Made by a program: the position numbers and the translations under genes. A model generated the notes under the pieces. The model searched no databases and was not told the DNA's origin. It saw only the letters and a program-made list of their open reading frames with translations. DNA of 64,000 nt. Origin: a virus. Of this stretch, positions 50,304-57,342 are shown one piece after another; within the stretch, counting starts at the first letter, position 1, and every line of letters starts with the position of its first letter. The DNA lies in IMG/VR virus record IMGVR_UViG_3300046808_001241, positions 62,001 through 126,000 of that record; one strand, written 5' to 3'.

Positions 50304-50939
50304 ATGAAATCTATACTTTCTACAAACCCAACTTTCACACCAGGTGCTGCAAACGTCGGAACTCTTAACTTTTCAGCTATTAACGGATTTCAAATCAATG
50401 GCCTTTTAGCAGTATTGAATCAGACCAGAGGAACCCTTCTTTATGCTACCGGAAAACAACCAACTGGATATTTTAGTTGGAACAGTGGAACAAAAGTAAT
50501 GACTTTAAAGGTAGACACCTCTGCTCATTCTTCTGGGGATCAATTGCAATGTATTTATGATTCCCCCTCACTGGCAGCAAGTAACGATACTCTTCTAATT
50601 CATAGAGCATTTACAACAGCCTCCACGAATGCAACTGTTGTTACTGCATCTCCTGCATATATCAAGTCCGTGTATTTACAAAAAAGTATTGCATCATCAG
50701 AAAACACATATTTAAAAATATACAACAAAAGTAGCTTGCCGGTTCCGTCGGTCGATACTCCAATTCTGACCCACTACCAATATACTATTTACGAAAATTC
50801 AGCTTATATCTTACCTGCCAATGGATTTTTAGCATCAAACGGAATTGGGTATGTGGTAACTAAAGGAATAGCCGATACAAACACAACAGCAACTGTAGCA
50901 AACGAAGCAATTATTACAATCCTTTATACACTAGCTTAA
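50304..50939 (+). CDS. Beta-rich virion surface protein
   Basis: A 211-residue protein with AGQLNFSA-like start (GAANVGTLNFSAINGF), GYFSWNSGTKVMTLKVDTS, and a C-terminal beta domain with IYENSAYILPANGFLASNGIGY. Similar proteins occur in tail-fibre regions of marine phages. It is probably an adhesin or virion decoration. No enzymatic motif is seen. Confidence 0.65.
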   Translation: MKSILSTNPTFTPGAANVGTLNFSAINGFQINGLLAVLNQTRGTLLYATGKQPTGYFSWNSGTKVMTLKVDTSAHSSGDQLQCIYDSPSLAASNDTLLIHRAFTTASTNATVVTASPAYIKSVYLQKSIASSENTYLKIYNKSSLPVPSVDTPILTHYQYTIYENSAYILPANGFLASNGIGYVVTKGIADTNTTATVANEAIITILYTLA

Positions 50940-50940
50940 T

Positions 50941-51129
50941 ATGAAACTTATTATCAAAAAAACAAACGATGAGCGTTGGGATTTTGTAGCCGATGCTCTT
51001 AAAGGCGAAACTGGTGTTATCACAGCAACTGAGATTAGAAACGGCATTGTCCACTACAACGCAAACTTTCCAGTATATGGTGGATTGTTTGTAGGAATTC
51101 CTGCTTCTGTTGTAGAAGTGGTTGAATAA
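50941..51129 (+). CDS. Small hypothetical protein of the fibre locus
   Basis: A 62-residue protein, MKLIIKKTNDERWDFVADAL. It follows the preceding gene by 1 base, in the position taken elsewhere in this locus by chaperone-like genes, but lacks their conserved C-terminal region. Confidence 0.55.
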   Translation: MKLIIKKTNDERWDFVADALKGETGVITATEIRNGIVHYNANFPVYGGLFVGIPASVVEVVE

Positions 51130-51132
51130 ATA
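51127..51132 (+). promoter_or_regulatory. Late promoter-like TAAATA box
   Basis: AATAAATA then 5 nt (ACATC) then ATG 51138. The same string, AATAAATAACATCATGGCTGGA, reappears (in two adjacent pieces) before the gene at 52655. Confidence 0.6.
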
Positions 51133-51137
51133 ACATC

Positions 51138-52313
51138 ATGGCTGGACCTACAAGAATTTCAGAACTAAGTGACGGATCACCCGTTCAACCAACAGATCAA
51201 GTTCCTGTTGCAAGAGGATCTGGTGCAACTGGCTATACATATAAAGTAAATGCTGGAAGAATTGTTTCGGATCTTTTTAATGTAGGAAACAGTTCAACGG
51301 TTGATTTGACTTTTGATACTTCTACAAGGACTTTGTGCGCTGCTGCTAATATTCCTGAAGCTTCTGTGAATGTAGTTGATAGTCCTACTATTGATTTAGA
51401 TTGGAATGCTTCTACTAGGACTCTTTCTGCAGATGTTTCTACAGCTGTTAGAAATGCTTCTGCTTTTAATGTAGTAGGTAGTCCAACTATTGATTTAGAT
51501 TGGAATGCTTCTACAAGGACTCTGAGTGCAGAAGTAATTGGTTCTTTTTGTTTTAGAAACAAACTTATCAACGCTCAAGGTCTTATTAATCAAAGAGGCT
51601 ACATCTCTGGAACAGCCACTACTCAAGCAAATCAATATACAGTAGATCGTTGGAGAGTAGTTACCTCTGGCCAGAATTTAGTATTTTCTACATCCCAGAA
51701 CATAGTTACTTTTACAGCTCCTGCAGGAGGAGTAGAGCAGGTAGTAGAAGGATTGAATGTAGAAAGTGGAACTTATGTTTTAAACTGGACTGGAACAGCT
51801 ACTGCTGCAGTAAATGGAACAGCAAGAACAAAAGGAGCAACGTTTTCTTTAACAGGAGGATCAAACGTTACTGTAAGATTTTCTAGCGGAACTTTTTCAT
51901 TGCCTCAGCTTGAAAAAGGAAACGTTTCTACTGCTTTTGAATACAGACCAATTGGAACAGAGTTGGCTTTGTGTCAGAGGTATTATTCTAAAAGTTATCC
52001 TTTAGAAGTGCCCGTTGGGGCTATTAGTAGCGATGGTATTGTAAATTGGAGGTCCACATACAATGCAGCAAACGGGGATTTTAATTCTGTCGAATTCAAA
52101 GTTACCATGAGGGCTAAGCCTCAAGTTTCTTTGTATTCCCCTCACGCACTTAACGTCATAAACAGATGGTACGATTACACGTTAGGCGATGGCTCGACAA
52201 CACGAGACGTGCTAGCCCAACATATTGGCTCTAATGGCTTTATGGCAAGAATGAATAATGTTCCTGTTAACCATTCTGTAGGCGGGAACTGGACAGCAGA
52301 TGCAGAACTCTAA
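51138..52313 (+). CDS. Tail fibre with receptor-binding domain
   Basis: A 391-residue fibre. The N-terminus MAGPTRISELSDGSPVQPTDQVPVARG is a baseplate-attachment motif. Residues 48-133 hold three TIDLDWNASTRTLSA-type repeats. Then come a carbohydrate-binding-like beta domain (NKLINAQGLINQRGY, then LEKGNVSTAFEYRPIGTEL) and a variable C-terminal tip. It overlaps by 13 bases an upstream in-frame extension of the next gene, but not its preferred start. Confidence 0.82.
   Translation: MAGPTRISELSDGSPVQPTDQVPVARGSGATGYTYKVNAGRIVSDLFNVGNSSTVDLTFDTSTRTLCAAANIPEASVNVVDSPTIDLDWNASTRTLSADVSTAVRNASAFNVVGSPTIDLDWNASTRTLSAEVIGSFCFRNKLINAQGLINQRGYISGTATTQANQYTVDRWRVVTSGQNLVFSTSQNIVTFTAPAGGVEQVVEGLNVESGTYVLNWTGTATAAVNGTARTKGATFSLTGGSNVTVRFSSGTFSLPQLEKGNVSTAFEYRPIGTELALCQRYYSKSYPLEVPVGAISSDGIVNWRSTYNAANGDFNSVEFKVTMRAKPQVSLYSPHALNVINRWYDYTLGDGSTTRDVLAQHIGSNGFMARMNNVPVNHSVGGNWTADAEL
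51279..51535 (+). repeat. Fibre shaft repeats, first fibre
   Basis: Three roughly 90-bp units encode (F)NVxxSPTIDLDWNASTRTL followed by a short helix. Units two and three are nearly identical in DNA, and match the repeats at 52779-53046. Confidence 0.8.
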
Positions 52314-52317
52314 TCTT

Positions 52318-52650
52318 ATGAAAACTTATATTGATCACGATTCTACAATTCATTTTGAAGGTCTTTGGATTCCAAAAGATCCCTCTAACAGACACTATGC
52401 TCAATTCCTGCAAGAAGTAACAGAAGGAAATGCTAAATTAATTCCTTATGTTCCTCCTGCTCCTACTTGGGAACAGATTAGAGCAAAAAGAGATGGTTTA
52501 TTAAAAGACTCTGATTGGGCTGTTGCAGGAGATGCTAATCCAAAGCCTTCCAAAGAAGCATGGCTAGCTTATCGTCAGACTCTAAGAGACATTCCTAGCA
52601 CTTTTAAAACTCCTGAAGAAGTAGTCTGGCCAAAGGTTCCTAATAAATAA
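52318..52650 (+). CDS. Tail-fibre chaperone-like protein, copy 2
   Basis: A 110-residue protein. The N-terminal half (MKTYIDHDSTIHFEGLWIP) differs from copy 1 but resembles copy 3. The C-terminal half PTWEQIRAKRDGLLKDSDW, then WLAYRQTLRDIPSTF and EEVVWP is conserved among all three. It starts 4 bases after the fibre stop. Confidence 0.75.
   Translation: MKTYIDHDSTIHFEGLWIPKDPSNRHYAQFLQEVTEGNAKLIPYVPPAPTWEQIRAKRDGLLKDSDWAVAGDANPKPSKEAWLAYRQTLRDIPSTFKTPEEVVWPKVPNK
52644..52649 (+). promoter_or_regulatory. Late promoter-like TAAATA box
   Basis: AATAAATA then ACATC then ATG 52655; the box overlaps the stop codon of the chaperone-like gene. Confidence 0.6.
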
Positions 52651-52654
52651 CATC

Positions 52655-53500
52655 ATGGCTGGAGTAAAAATTTCCCAATTACAAGACGGAGGAGCTCTTC
52701 AACCAACAGATGCTTTTCCAGTAGCTCGTGGATCATTTACAAGAAAGATTGCTGGATCAGAGCTTTTAACTCCCACAAACTTTAATGTAGCAGATAGTCC
52801 AACAATAAATTTAAATTGGGATAGCACTACTAGGACTCTTTCTGCAGATGTTTCTACAGCTGTTAAAGAAGCTTCTGCTTTTAATGTAGTGGATAGCTCT
52901 ACTATTGACTTGAATTGGAATGCTTCTACAAGAACTCTTTCTGCTGATGTTTCTACAGCTGTTAAAGAAGCTTCTGCTTTTAATGTTGTAGATAGCTCTA
53001 CTATTGATTTAGACTGGAATGCTTCTACGAGGACTTTAAGTGCAGGAATTCAAAATGGTTTTATTTTTGTTCCTGTATTTGATCCCGTAACTACTACTAA
53101 CTGCGGAGTAGATGGTATAAATGTAATTAACTATTCGGTTACTGGACCAACTAATAGTACGGACTTTACAGGTGCAACACAGACAGCTACTTTGACGCCT
53201 CCGTCTAATGCCTACGTGGCTTTAATTAAAGTTGAAATAAACTGCAACACAAACGATAGTTCAACCACTGGAGGTGTCAATTTGTATTTTAGAAAAAATA
53301 GTTCAGATCCTTGGAGACTTGGACTTTCAACAGAAACTCTAACATATACCATAGAAGCAAATGAAACAGCAGTATTTCCTATAATCTTTAATTACAGCAC
53401 AAAAACTTTTCAAGCTTACTTATATCACAATAAAAACTCAACCGCTTCCTCACCGAAGTACACATTCAGTGTAGGGGTGTTAGGTTATTTTATAAAATAA
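52655..53500 (+). CDS. Tail fibre, second paralogue
   Basis: A 281-residue fibre. Its start (MAGVKISQLQDGGALQPTDAFPVARG) and three shaft repeats (residues 42-130) match the fibre at 51138, while the C-terminal ~150 residues form a different beta-rich tip. It appears to be a cassette duplicate with an exchanged receptor-binding domain. Its stop overlaps the start of chaperone copy 3 (TAATG). Confidence 0.82.
   Translation: MAGVKISQLQDGGALQPTDAFPVARGSFTRKIAGSELLTPTNFNVADSPTINLNWDSTTRTLSADVSTAVKEASAFNVVDSSTIDLNWNASTRTLSADVSTAVKEASAFNVVDSSTIDLDWNASTRTLSAGIQNGFIFVPVFDPVTTTNCGVDGINVINYSVTGPTNSTDFTGATQTATLTPPSNAYVALIKVEINCNTNDSSTTGGVNLYFRKNSSDPWRLGLSTETLTYTIEANETAVFPIIFNYSTKTFQAYLYHNKNSTASSPKYTFSVGVLGYFIK
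52779..53046 (+). repeat. Fibre shaft repeats, second fibre
   Basis: Three 99-bp units encode the 33-residue repeat SAFNVVDSSTIDLNWN plus STRTLSADVSTAVKEA. Units are almost identical at DNA level, with only a few third-position changes. Confidence 0.85.
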
Positions 53501-53829
53501 TGAAAACTTATTACGACATAAATGAATATAAAATAAAGTTAGGCAAAAGATGTATTCCTAAAAAAACAGATCATTGGGATTATATCCAATTCCTCCAAGA
53601 ACTTGAAAAAGGAGAAGCAGAACTCGTTCCTTATGTTGCTCCTGCTCCTACTTGGGAACAAATTAGATCTCAAAGAGATGCTCTTCTAAAAGACTCCGAT
53701 TGGTCTGTAGCAGGAGACGCTACTCCAAAGCCTTCTAAAGAAGCTTGGCTAACCTACAGACAAGCTCTAAGAGACATTCCAACTACTTTTAAAACTCCGG
53801 AAGAAGTAGTTTGGCCAAAAAAGCCCTAA
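53500..53829 (+). CDS. Tail-fibre chaperone-like protein, copy 3
   Basis: A 109-residue protein very similar to copy 2 in its C-terminal 65 residues (APTWEQIRSQRDALLKDSDW onward to EEVVWP) and moderately similar in its start. It is coupled to the fibre by one shared base. Confidence 0.75.
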   Translation: MKTYYDINEYKIKLGKRCIPKKTDHWDYIQFLQELEKGEAELVPYVAPAPTWEQIRSQRDALLKDSDWSVAGDATPKPSKEAWLTYRQALRDIPTTFKTPEEVVWPKKP

Positions 53830-53848
53830 CTGCTTAATTGCTTTTCTG

Positions 53849-54760
53849 TTAAATAAAAAGGTTTTTAAATTCTAAAAAGTTGTTATCAACTACTCTGATG
53901 TATTGATACCCGTGTTGTAAACAAGCCTGTTTTTTATTTTCTGTTTGTTTATCTTGCTGTTCGGTATACCCGGATTTAATTTCAACTATCAAATTTAATT
54001 TTGGAACATAAAAATCTGGATAATATTTTCTGTTGGACCCGCTTTCGTCTTTATAATCAATTGCAAACGGTTCATGCAAAATTTCATTTTCTTCTAATAA
54101 ATTTTCCTTAAAAACAAAATCCAAAAACTGAGGTTCATATCCTTGAATTAGTATTATTTTTCCTGAAGGTAATGTATAACTTTTTGTAGAAGACAAAGAA
54201 GCTTTTTGATTTTTTAAAAAAGGTTGATGTTGAAGAGCATGTTTTACACCATATTTGTCTAGCATTGTAGCAGAAAATTTTTCTCGAAATTCAGATGTTT
54301 TTGAGTATACATCTACTCCATAACGCTCTTTGCATGTTTTCTTTGTTTTTTGTTCTCTTTGCTTTAATTCCTCTTCTGTGATTGAAGACCAGTAATCATG
54401 TAATTTGTCCTTTGCGTGTTCAGACATACAAACATACTCAGTACCGTATTTTTCCAAACAAGTATTTTTTCTTTTTTCTGGTGATATATTAGTTATGTTT
54501 GTAACTCCGTACTTCTTTTCAATTCCTTTTATTTGACACTTTTTACAGCAATAAGAAAGATATTTCCCTTTTGGAGGACTCCAATAAGAAGGTCCTGAAC
54601 AAGATAGACAAATACCGTCTGTACTTTTTTTATAAAAAGCATCATAATATTCTTTAGCTAACATTTTATGACTGCTTCTTACATGTTTTATAAGAGATCT
54701 GTTATTTTTGCAAATTCTATTGCATACTTTGCAATCCATCGTATAATACTGATAGCCCAT
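53849..54760 (-). CDS. Zinc-finger endonuclease, homing type
   Basis: A 303-residue protein. The N-terminus has a C2H2-like finger (CKVCNRICKNNRSLIKHVRSSH) split by a short linker from a CLSC...CCKKC motif. Next come several KYGV/RYGV repeats of a DNA-contacting type found in homing enzymes, and a C-terminal PD-(D/E)xK domain: YYPDFYVPKLNLIVEIKSGYT. A GTG at 54775 and an ATG at 54739 are alternative starts. It sits alone between the fibre cassette and head-completion gene, with a long untranslated leader. Confidence 0.8.
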   Translation of the reverse strand: MGYQYYTMDCKVCNRICKNNRSLIKHVRSSHKMLAKEYYDAFYKKSTDGICLSCSGPSYWSPPKGKYLSYCCKKCQIKGIEKKYGVTNITNISPEKRKNTCLEKYGTEYVCMSEHAKDKLHDYWSSITEEELKQREQKTKKTCKERYGVDVYSKTSEFREKFSATMLDKYGVKHALQHQPFLKNQKASLSSTKSYTLPSGKIILIQGYEPQFLDFVFKENLLEENEILHEPFAIDYKDESGSNRKYYPDFYVPKLNLIVEIKSGYTEQQDKQTENKKQACLQHGYQYIRVVDNNFLEFKNLFI

Positions 54761-54775
54761 AACAACGTTAGACAC

Positions 54776-55003
54776 TCCCTTCTTGATTATTTAGGATTAC
54801 AATTTTGCTAAAGATATATTTTATTAAAATTTGGTTTTGCTTTAGAAAAGCCCGTAGATATTTTGTAGAAGAGATCATTGTTAGATTGTAAATATATTTT
54901 ATAGAGGACAGCCAGGTTTTTAGATTGACTGGTTTCTTTAAAGCGCCAACTTTAAAGATTACTCTATACTTTATTTATCTAAATTAATAAAAAATCGACA
55001 AGT
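54776..55003. other. 228-bp non-coding gap with hairpin and orphan late box
   Basis: No credible gene is seen. It contains an 8-bp hairpin CTTTAAAG/CTTTAAAG (54936-54957) with a 6-nt loop, and on the minus strand a GATAAATA box at 54972-54979 that has no ATG nearby. It may be the leader of the endonuclease mRNA. Confidence 0.5.
54972..54979 (-). promoter_or_regulatory. Orphan late promoter-like GATAAATA box
   Basis: Identical to boxes that sit about 5 nt before ATG codons elsewhere, but here the next gene on this strand starts over 200 bases downstream. Confidence 0.4.
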
Positions 55004-55453
55004 CTACAAAAAAAGCGACTTTTCAGTCAAAATTACAAACTGGCAATTATGTTTTTTGCTCCAGCTTTCTGCTGCTTGCCATTTTGCTTGATTCTTAACG
55101 TACTCTGCTTGCTGATAAATTAAACTTTTGGTCTTTCTGTTCTTTTGAACTGGAGGAAGAGTTTGAGAATGAGGTTTAATTTCAATAAGAAATTTTTTAA
55201 ACTCCCCTTGTTTGTCTTTCATCTTCGCATAAAAATCAACGAAGTATCTTGAAATTCTTCCAGTCAATGGATTTTGATATGGAATAATTATTTCTTCTGA
55301 AGACCATTCTAAGACGTTAGGATTAAGATCGAAAAAGCGCATTGCTTTAAGCTCCCAACCACTTCTGTACGTTACATTGCGGTTGTTTCCTTTATATTTT
55401 TCAGGATTGATGAGCGTGTAAATTCCTTGTCTGTATTTTGAATTCTTTTTCAA
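55004..55453 (-). CDS. 4: Head completion protein gp4 (TnsA-like nuclease fold)
   Basis: A 149-residue protein matching T4 gp4 (150 residues). It has VTYRSGWELKAMRFFDLNPNV, WSSEEIIIPYQNPLTGR, YFVDFYAKM and KKFLIEIKPHSQT; the Glu, Asp and Glu-x-Lys residues fit a TnsA/PD-(D/E)xK-like active site. gp4 acts after packaging to complete heads and may trim DNA ends. It overlaps its upstream neighbour by 4 bases. Confidence 0.88.
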   Translation of the reverse strand: MKKNSKYRQGIYTLINPEKYKGNNRNVTYRSGWELKAMRFFDLNPNVLEWSSEEIIIPYQNPLTGRISRYFVDFYAKMKDKQGEFKKFLIEIKPHSQTLPPVQKNRKTKSLIYQQAEYVKNQAKWQAAESWSKKHNCQFVILTEKSLFL

Positions 55454-56001
55454 GATTCAATAATTTTTGCAAATAATGCTTCGAACTGAAAAGACTCTTC
55501 GTAAGGTTCTTTTAAAGAAGGTTTAGCAGACAAGTGTTGGTGAATTTGCTCATAAGCATCTTGACCAGCCATTTCAACGTCTTCGGAAGTCAAATCATGA
55601 ATAGCAAGCATTTTAGCAGTGTCTTCTGCAGAAGGATTTTCAAACTTCTTAGGACGGCCTCTAACATCATGTCTATCAACAATTGCCCCGTATTGATAAT
55701 CTGTATCTTCGGATGATTCCCCAAGAGAAAAAACAAGTACCAAATCAACTCCAGGATCGGATTTAACTTTATAAAATACAGAAGCTTCAGTCTTATCCAT
55801 TGTTGGAATAACTGATTTAAATTCGAGATTTGAACTAACTTCAGATTCATTCAAAGATTCATTAGCAGCTTCAGAAGCATAAAGAGCTTTTTGTTGAGCC
55901 TTTGCTTTAGCTTTTGTTAAGGGTTTTTTAGAAAAAGATTTAGAAGAACCTTTTTTGAAAACTTTATAACCAGATCCAGATTTGTGTACAACGTATGGCA
56001 T
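55450..56001 (-). CDS. Virion protein with YKVFKKG/SKKPL N-terminal domain
   Basis: A 183-residue protein, MPYVVHKSGSGYKVFKKG then SFSKKPLTKAKAKAQQKALYA, a short basic domain common in virion proteins of large phages and giant viruses. The remaining part is acidic, and ends FQFEALFAKIIES. A late box lies 5 nt before ATG 56001; an in-frame upstream start at 56016 would overlap that box. Role unknown; probably head-associated. Confidence 0.7.
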   Translation of the reverse strand: MPYVVHKSGSGYKVFKKGSSKSFSKKPLTKAKAKAQQKALYASEAANESLNESEVSSNLEFKSVIPTMDKTEASVFYKVKSDPGVDLVLVFSLGESSEDTDYQYGAIVDRHDVRGRPKKFENPSAEDTAKMLAIHDLTSEDVEMAGQDAYEQIHQHLSAKPSLKEPYEESFQFEALFAKIIES

Positions 56002-56006
56002 AGTAT

Positions 56007-56014
56007 TATTTATC
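56007..56014 (-). promoter_or_regulatory. Late promoter-like GATAAATA box
   Basis: On the minus strand GATAAATA ends 5 nt before ATG 56001, straddling the stop of the upstream gene. Confidence 0.55.
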
Positions 56015-56291
56015 ATCTCCAGTCAGCACAAGCAGCTGCGCGAGGACTACCCGGCTTTGCAGTAGAACAACCATGCCTTTTTTTAAACGCCTTCTTGCGT
56101 TTTGTATTACCAGATTTTCCTGTTACTCTTACTCCTTTTTGACCCCAGTGAATTCTTTTGTAAGAACCATCAGGTTGTCTGGCACATTTTGACCATTTTT
56201 TGCCCTTCCGAGTAGAAGCAGCTTTTTTCGTAGGACCTGTGCATTTGCCTGCTTCTTCTAAAATTTCTTCGACGATTAGTTGGAAGTTCAT
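56013..56291 (-). CDS. Small basic Cys-containing virion-type protein
   Basis: A 92-residue protein starting MNFQLIVEEILEEAGKC, with KRIHWGQKGVRVTGKSGNTK, KKRHGCSTAKPGSPRAAACADW. This C-terminal pattern occurs in virion proteins of many T4-like phages. It is probably a head or internal protein. The ATG at 56291 is preferred over 56306. Confidence 0.65.
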   Translation of the reverse strand: MNFQLIVEEILEEAGKCTGPTKKAASTRKGKKWSKCARQPDGSYKRIHWGQKGVRVTGKSGNTKRKKAFKKRHGCSTAKPGSPRAAACADWR

Positions 56292-56299
56292 AAGAGTAA

Positions 56300-57328
56300 T
56301 TAACAAAAAACGTTTAATAAATTTTGAGCAAATAAGAATGCTGGAACAGCCAATGCAGTCAAAACTCCTATGAAGAACTGAGCTGGCAGGTTGTCCTGAT
56401 ACGAATTCATCAGCTCTTGTTCAAGAAGTTCTTTTTCTTTAAGACCTTGCTGATAGAAATCTGCATAGTTGATTGTGCCTCCACCAAACATGTTGGTACC
56501 AACAAATTTACCTCTAACCGACCCAATTGCAATCTTTGTCAAAGCTAAAGCATATTTCTGAACCCAACGTTCGCGGATTAAATCTTTAATTGGCCGTTCA
56601 ACATAGCACCCGACAACTCCAAGATATGTATGAGTGTCGCGAGGCTCAGGAATAATTCTAAGTAACTGAGTTCTTGGATCAAATCTAAACTGATCCTGCA
56701 TTGCAAGAACTTTATTTCTTGTGTCAATAAATCCTTTTAAAACTTCCCAAGTAATTAGATCAAAACCAAAGTTCCCGATCATATAGCTAGAATATATTTG
56801 ACTTGCCATTGCTTGCTCTAAAGTAAACAAAGTATTAATACCTGTATCTTCTCCTTTGGAAAATTCAAAACAATCCATGACCTTACGAAAAGAAGCCATG
56901 TCATAATCGTAATCTAGATCATCTTTTGCTGTACATTCAGCAGACAACGTAGGATTGGAAGCATCCCACTCAGCACTTAAAGCTGGAGTAGGGCATTCAC
57001 ATCCTGAAACAGTAGCTGTTGAGCTAGCTAGTGACTTTTGTTTTGAAATTAATTGATCCGATTTATTGAACAAATCATCTACTTTAATTCCAACTCCAGG
57101 GACATAGAGTCTAGAATCAAAAATGAGATATTCTTCGGTATAACCAGCCCATTTAGTAAAGTATTCTATAGCATCAGTTATGTTGTCGTAGATTTGCTCA
57201 TCAGAGATTTCCAGATTAACTAATGGGGCTCCAAGTTGTCGTTGAATACGAACAGAAAGATCCTCATATGAAGTAACTTGAGGATTTAATGTAGTTCCTC
57301 CTCTATAGCCTGGTGGTAATACTGACAT
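56300..57328 (-). CDS. Neck/head-tail connector protein (gp13/gp14 position)
   Basis: A 342-residue structural protein after the portal. It has YEDLSVRIQRQLGAPLVNLEIS, IYDNITDAIEYFTKWAGYTEEY, FRFDPRTQLLRIIPEPR and IRERWVQKYALALTKIAIG, resembling neck proteins of marine T4-like phages. The N-terminal helix pair followed by an alpha/beta body fits head-tail adaptors. The exact T4 counterpart is uncertain. The C-terminus is hydrophobic (FFIGVLTALAVPAFLF), which is unusual. Confidence 0.6.
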   Translation of the reverse strand: MSVLPPGYRGGTTLNPQVTSYEDLSVRIQRQLGAPLVNLEISDEQIYDNITDAIEYFTKWAGYTEEYLIFDSRLYVPGVGIKVDDLFNKSDQLISKQKSLASSTATVSGCECPTPALSAEWDASNPTLSAECTAKDDLDYDYDMASFRKVMDCFEFSKGEDTGINTLFTLEQAMASQIYSSYMIGNFGFDLITWEVLKGFIDTRNKVLAMQDQFRFDPRTQLLRIIPEPRDTHTYLGVVGCYVERPIKDLIRERWVQKYALALTKIAIGSVRGKFVGTNMFGGGTINYADFYQQGLKEKELLEQELMNSYQDNLPAQFFIGVLTALAVPAFLFAQNLLNVFC

Positions 57329-57334
57329 ATAGAT

Positions 57335-57340
57335 TATTTA
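57335..57340 (-). promoter_or_regulatory. Late promoter-like TAAATA box for connector
   Basis: On the minus strand TTAAATA ends 6 nt before the ATG at 57328. Confidence 0.5.
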
Positions 57341-57342
57341 AT

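Noticed and set aside
54780-54886. 36-residue minus-strand frame in the gap before the endonuclease
   Set aside because: It is short, hydrophobic and without start context or late box at correct spacing; not supported.
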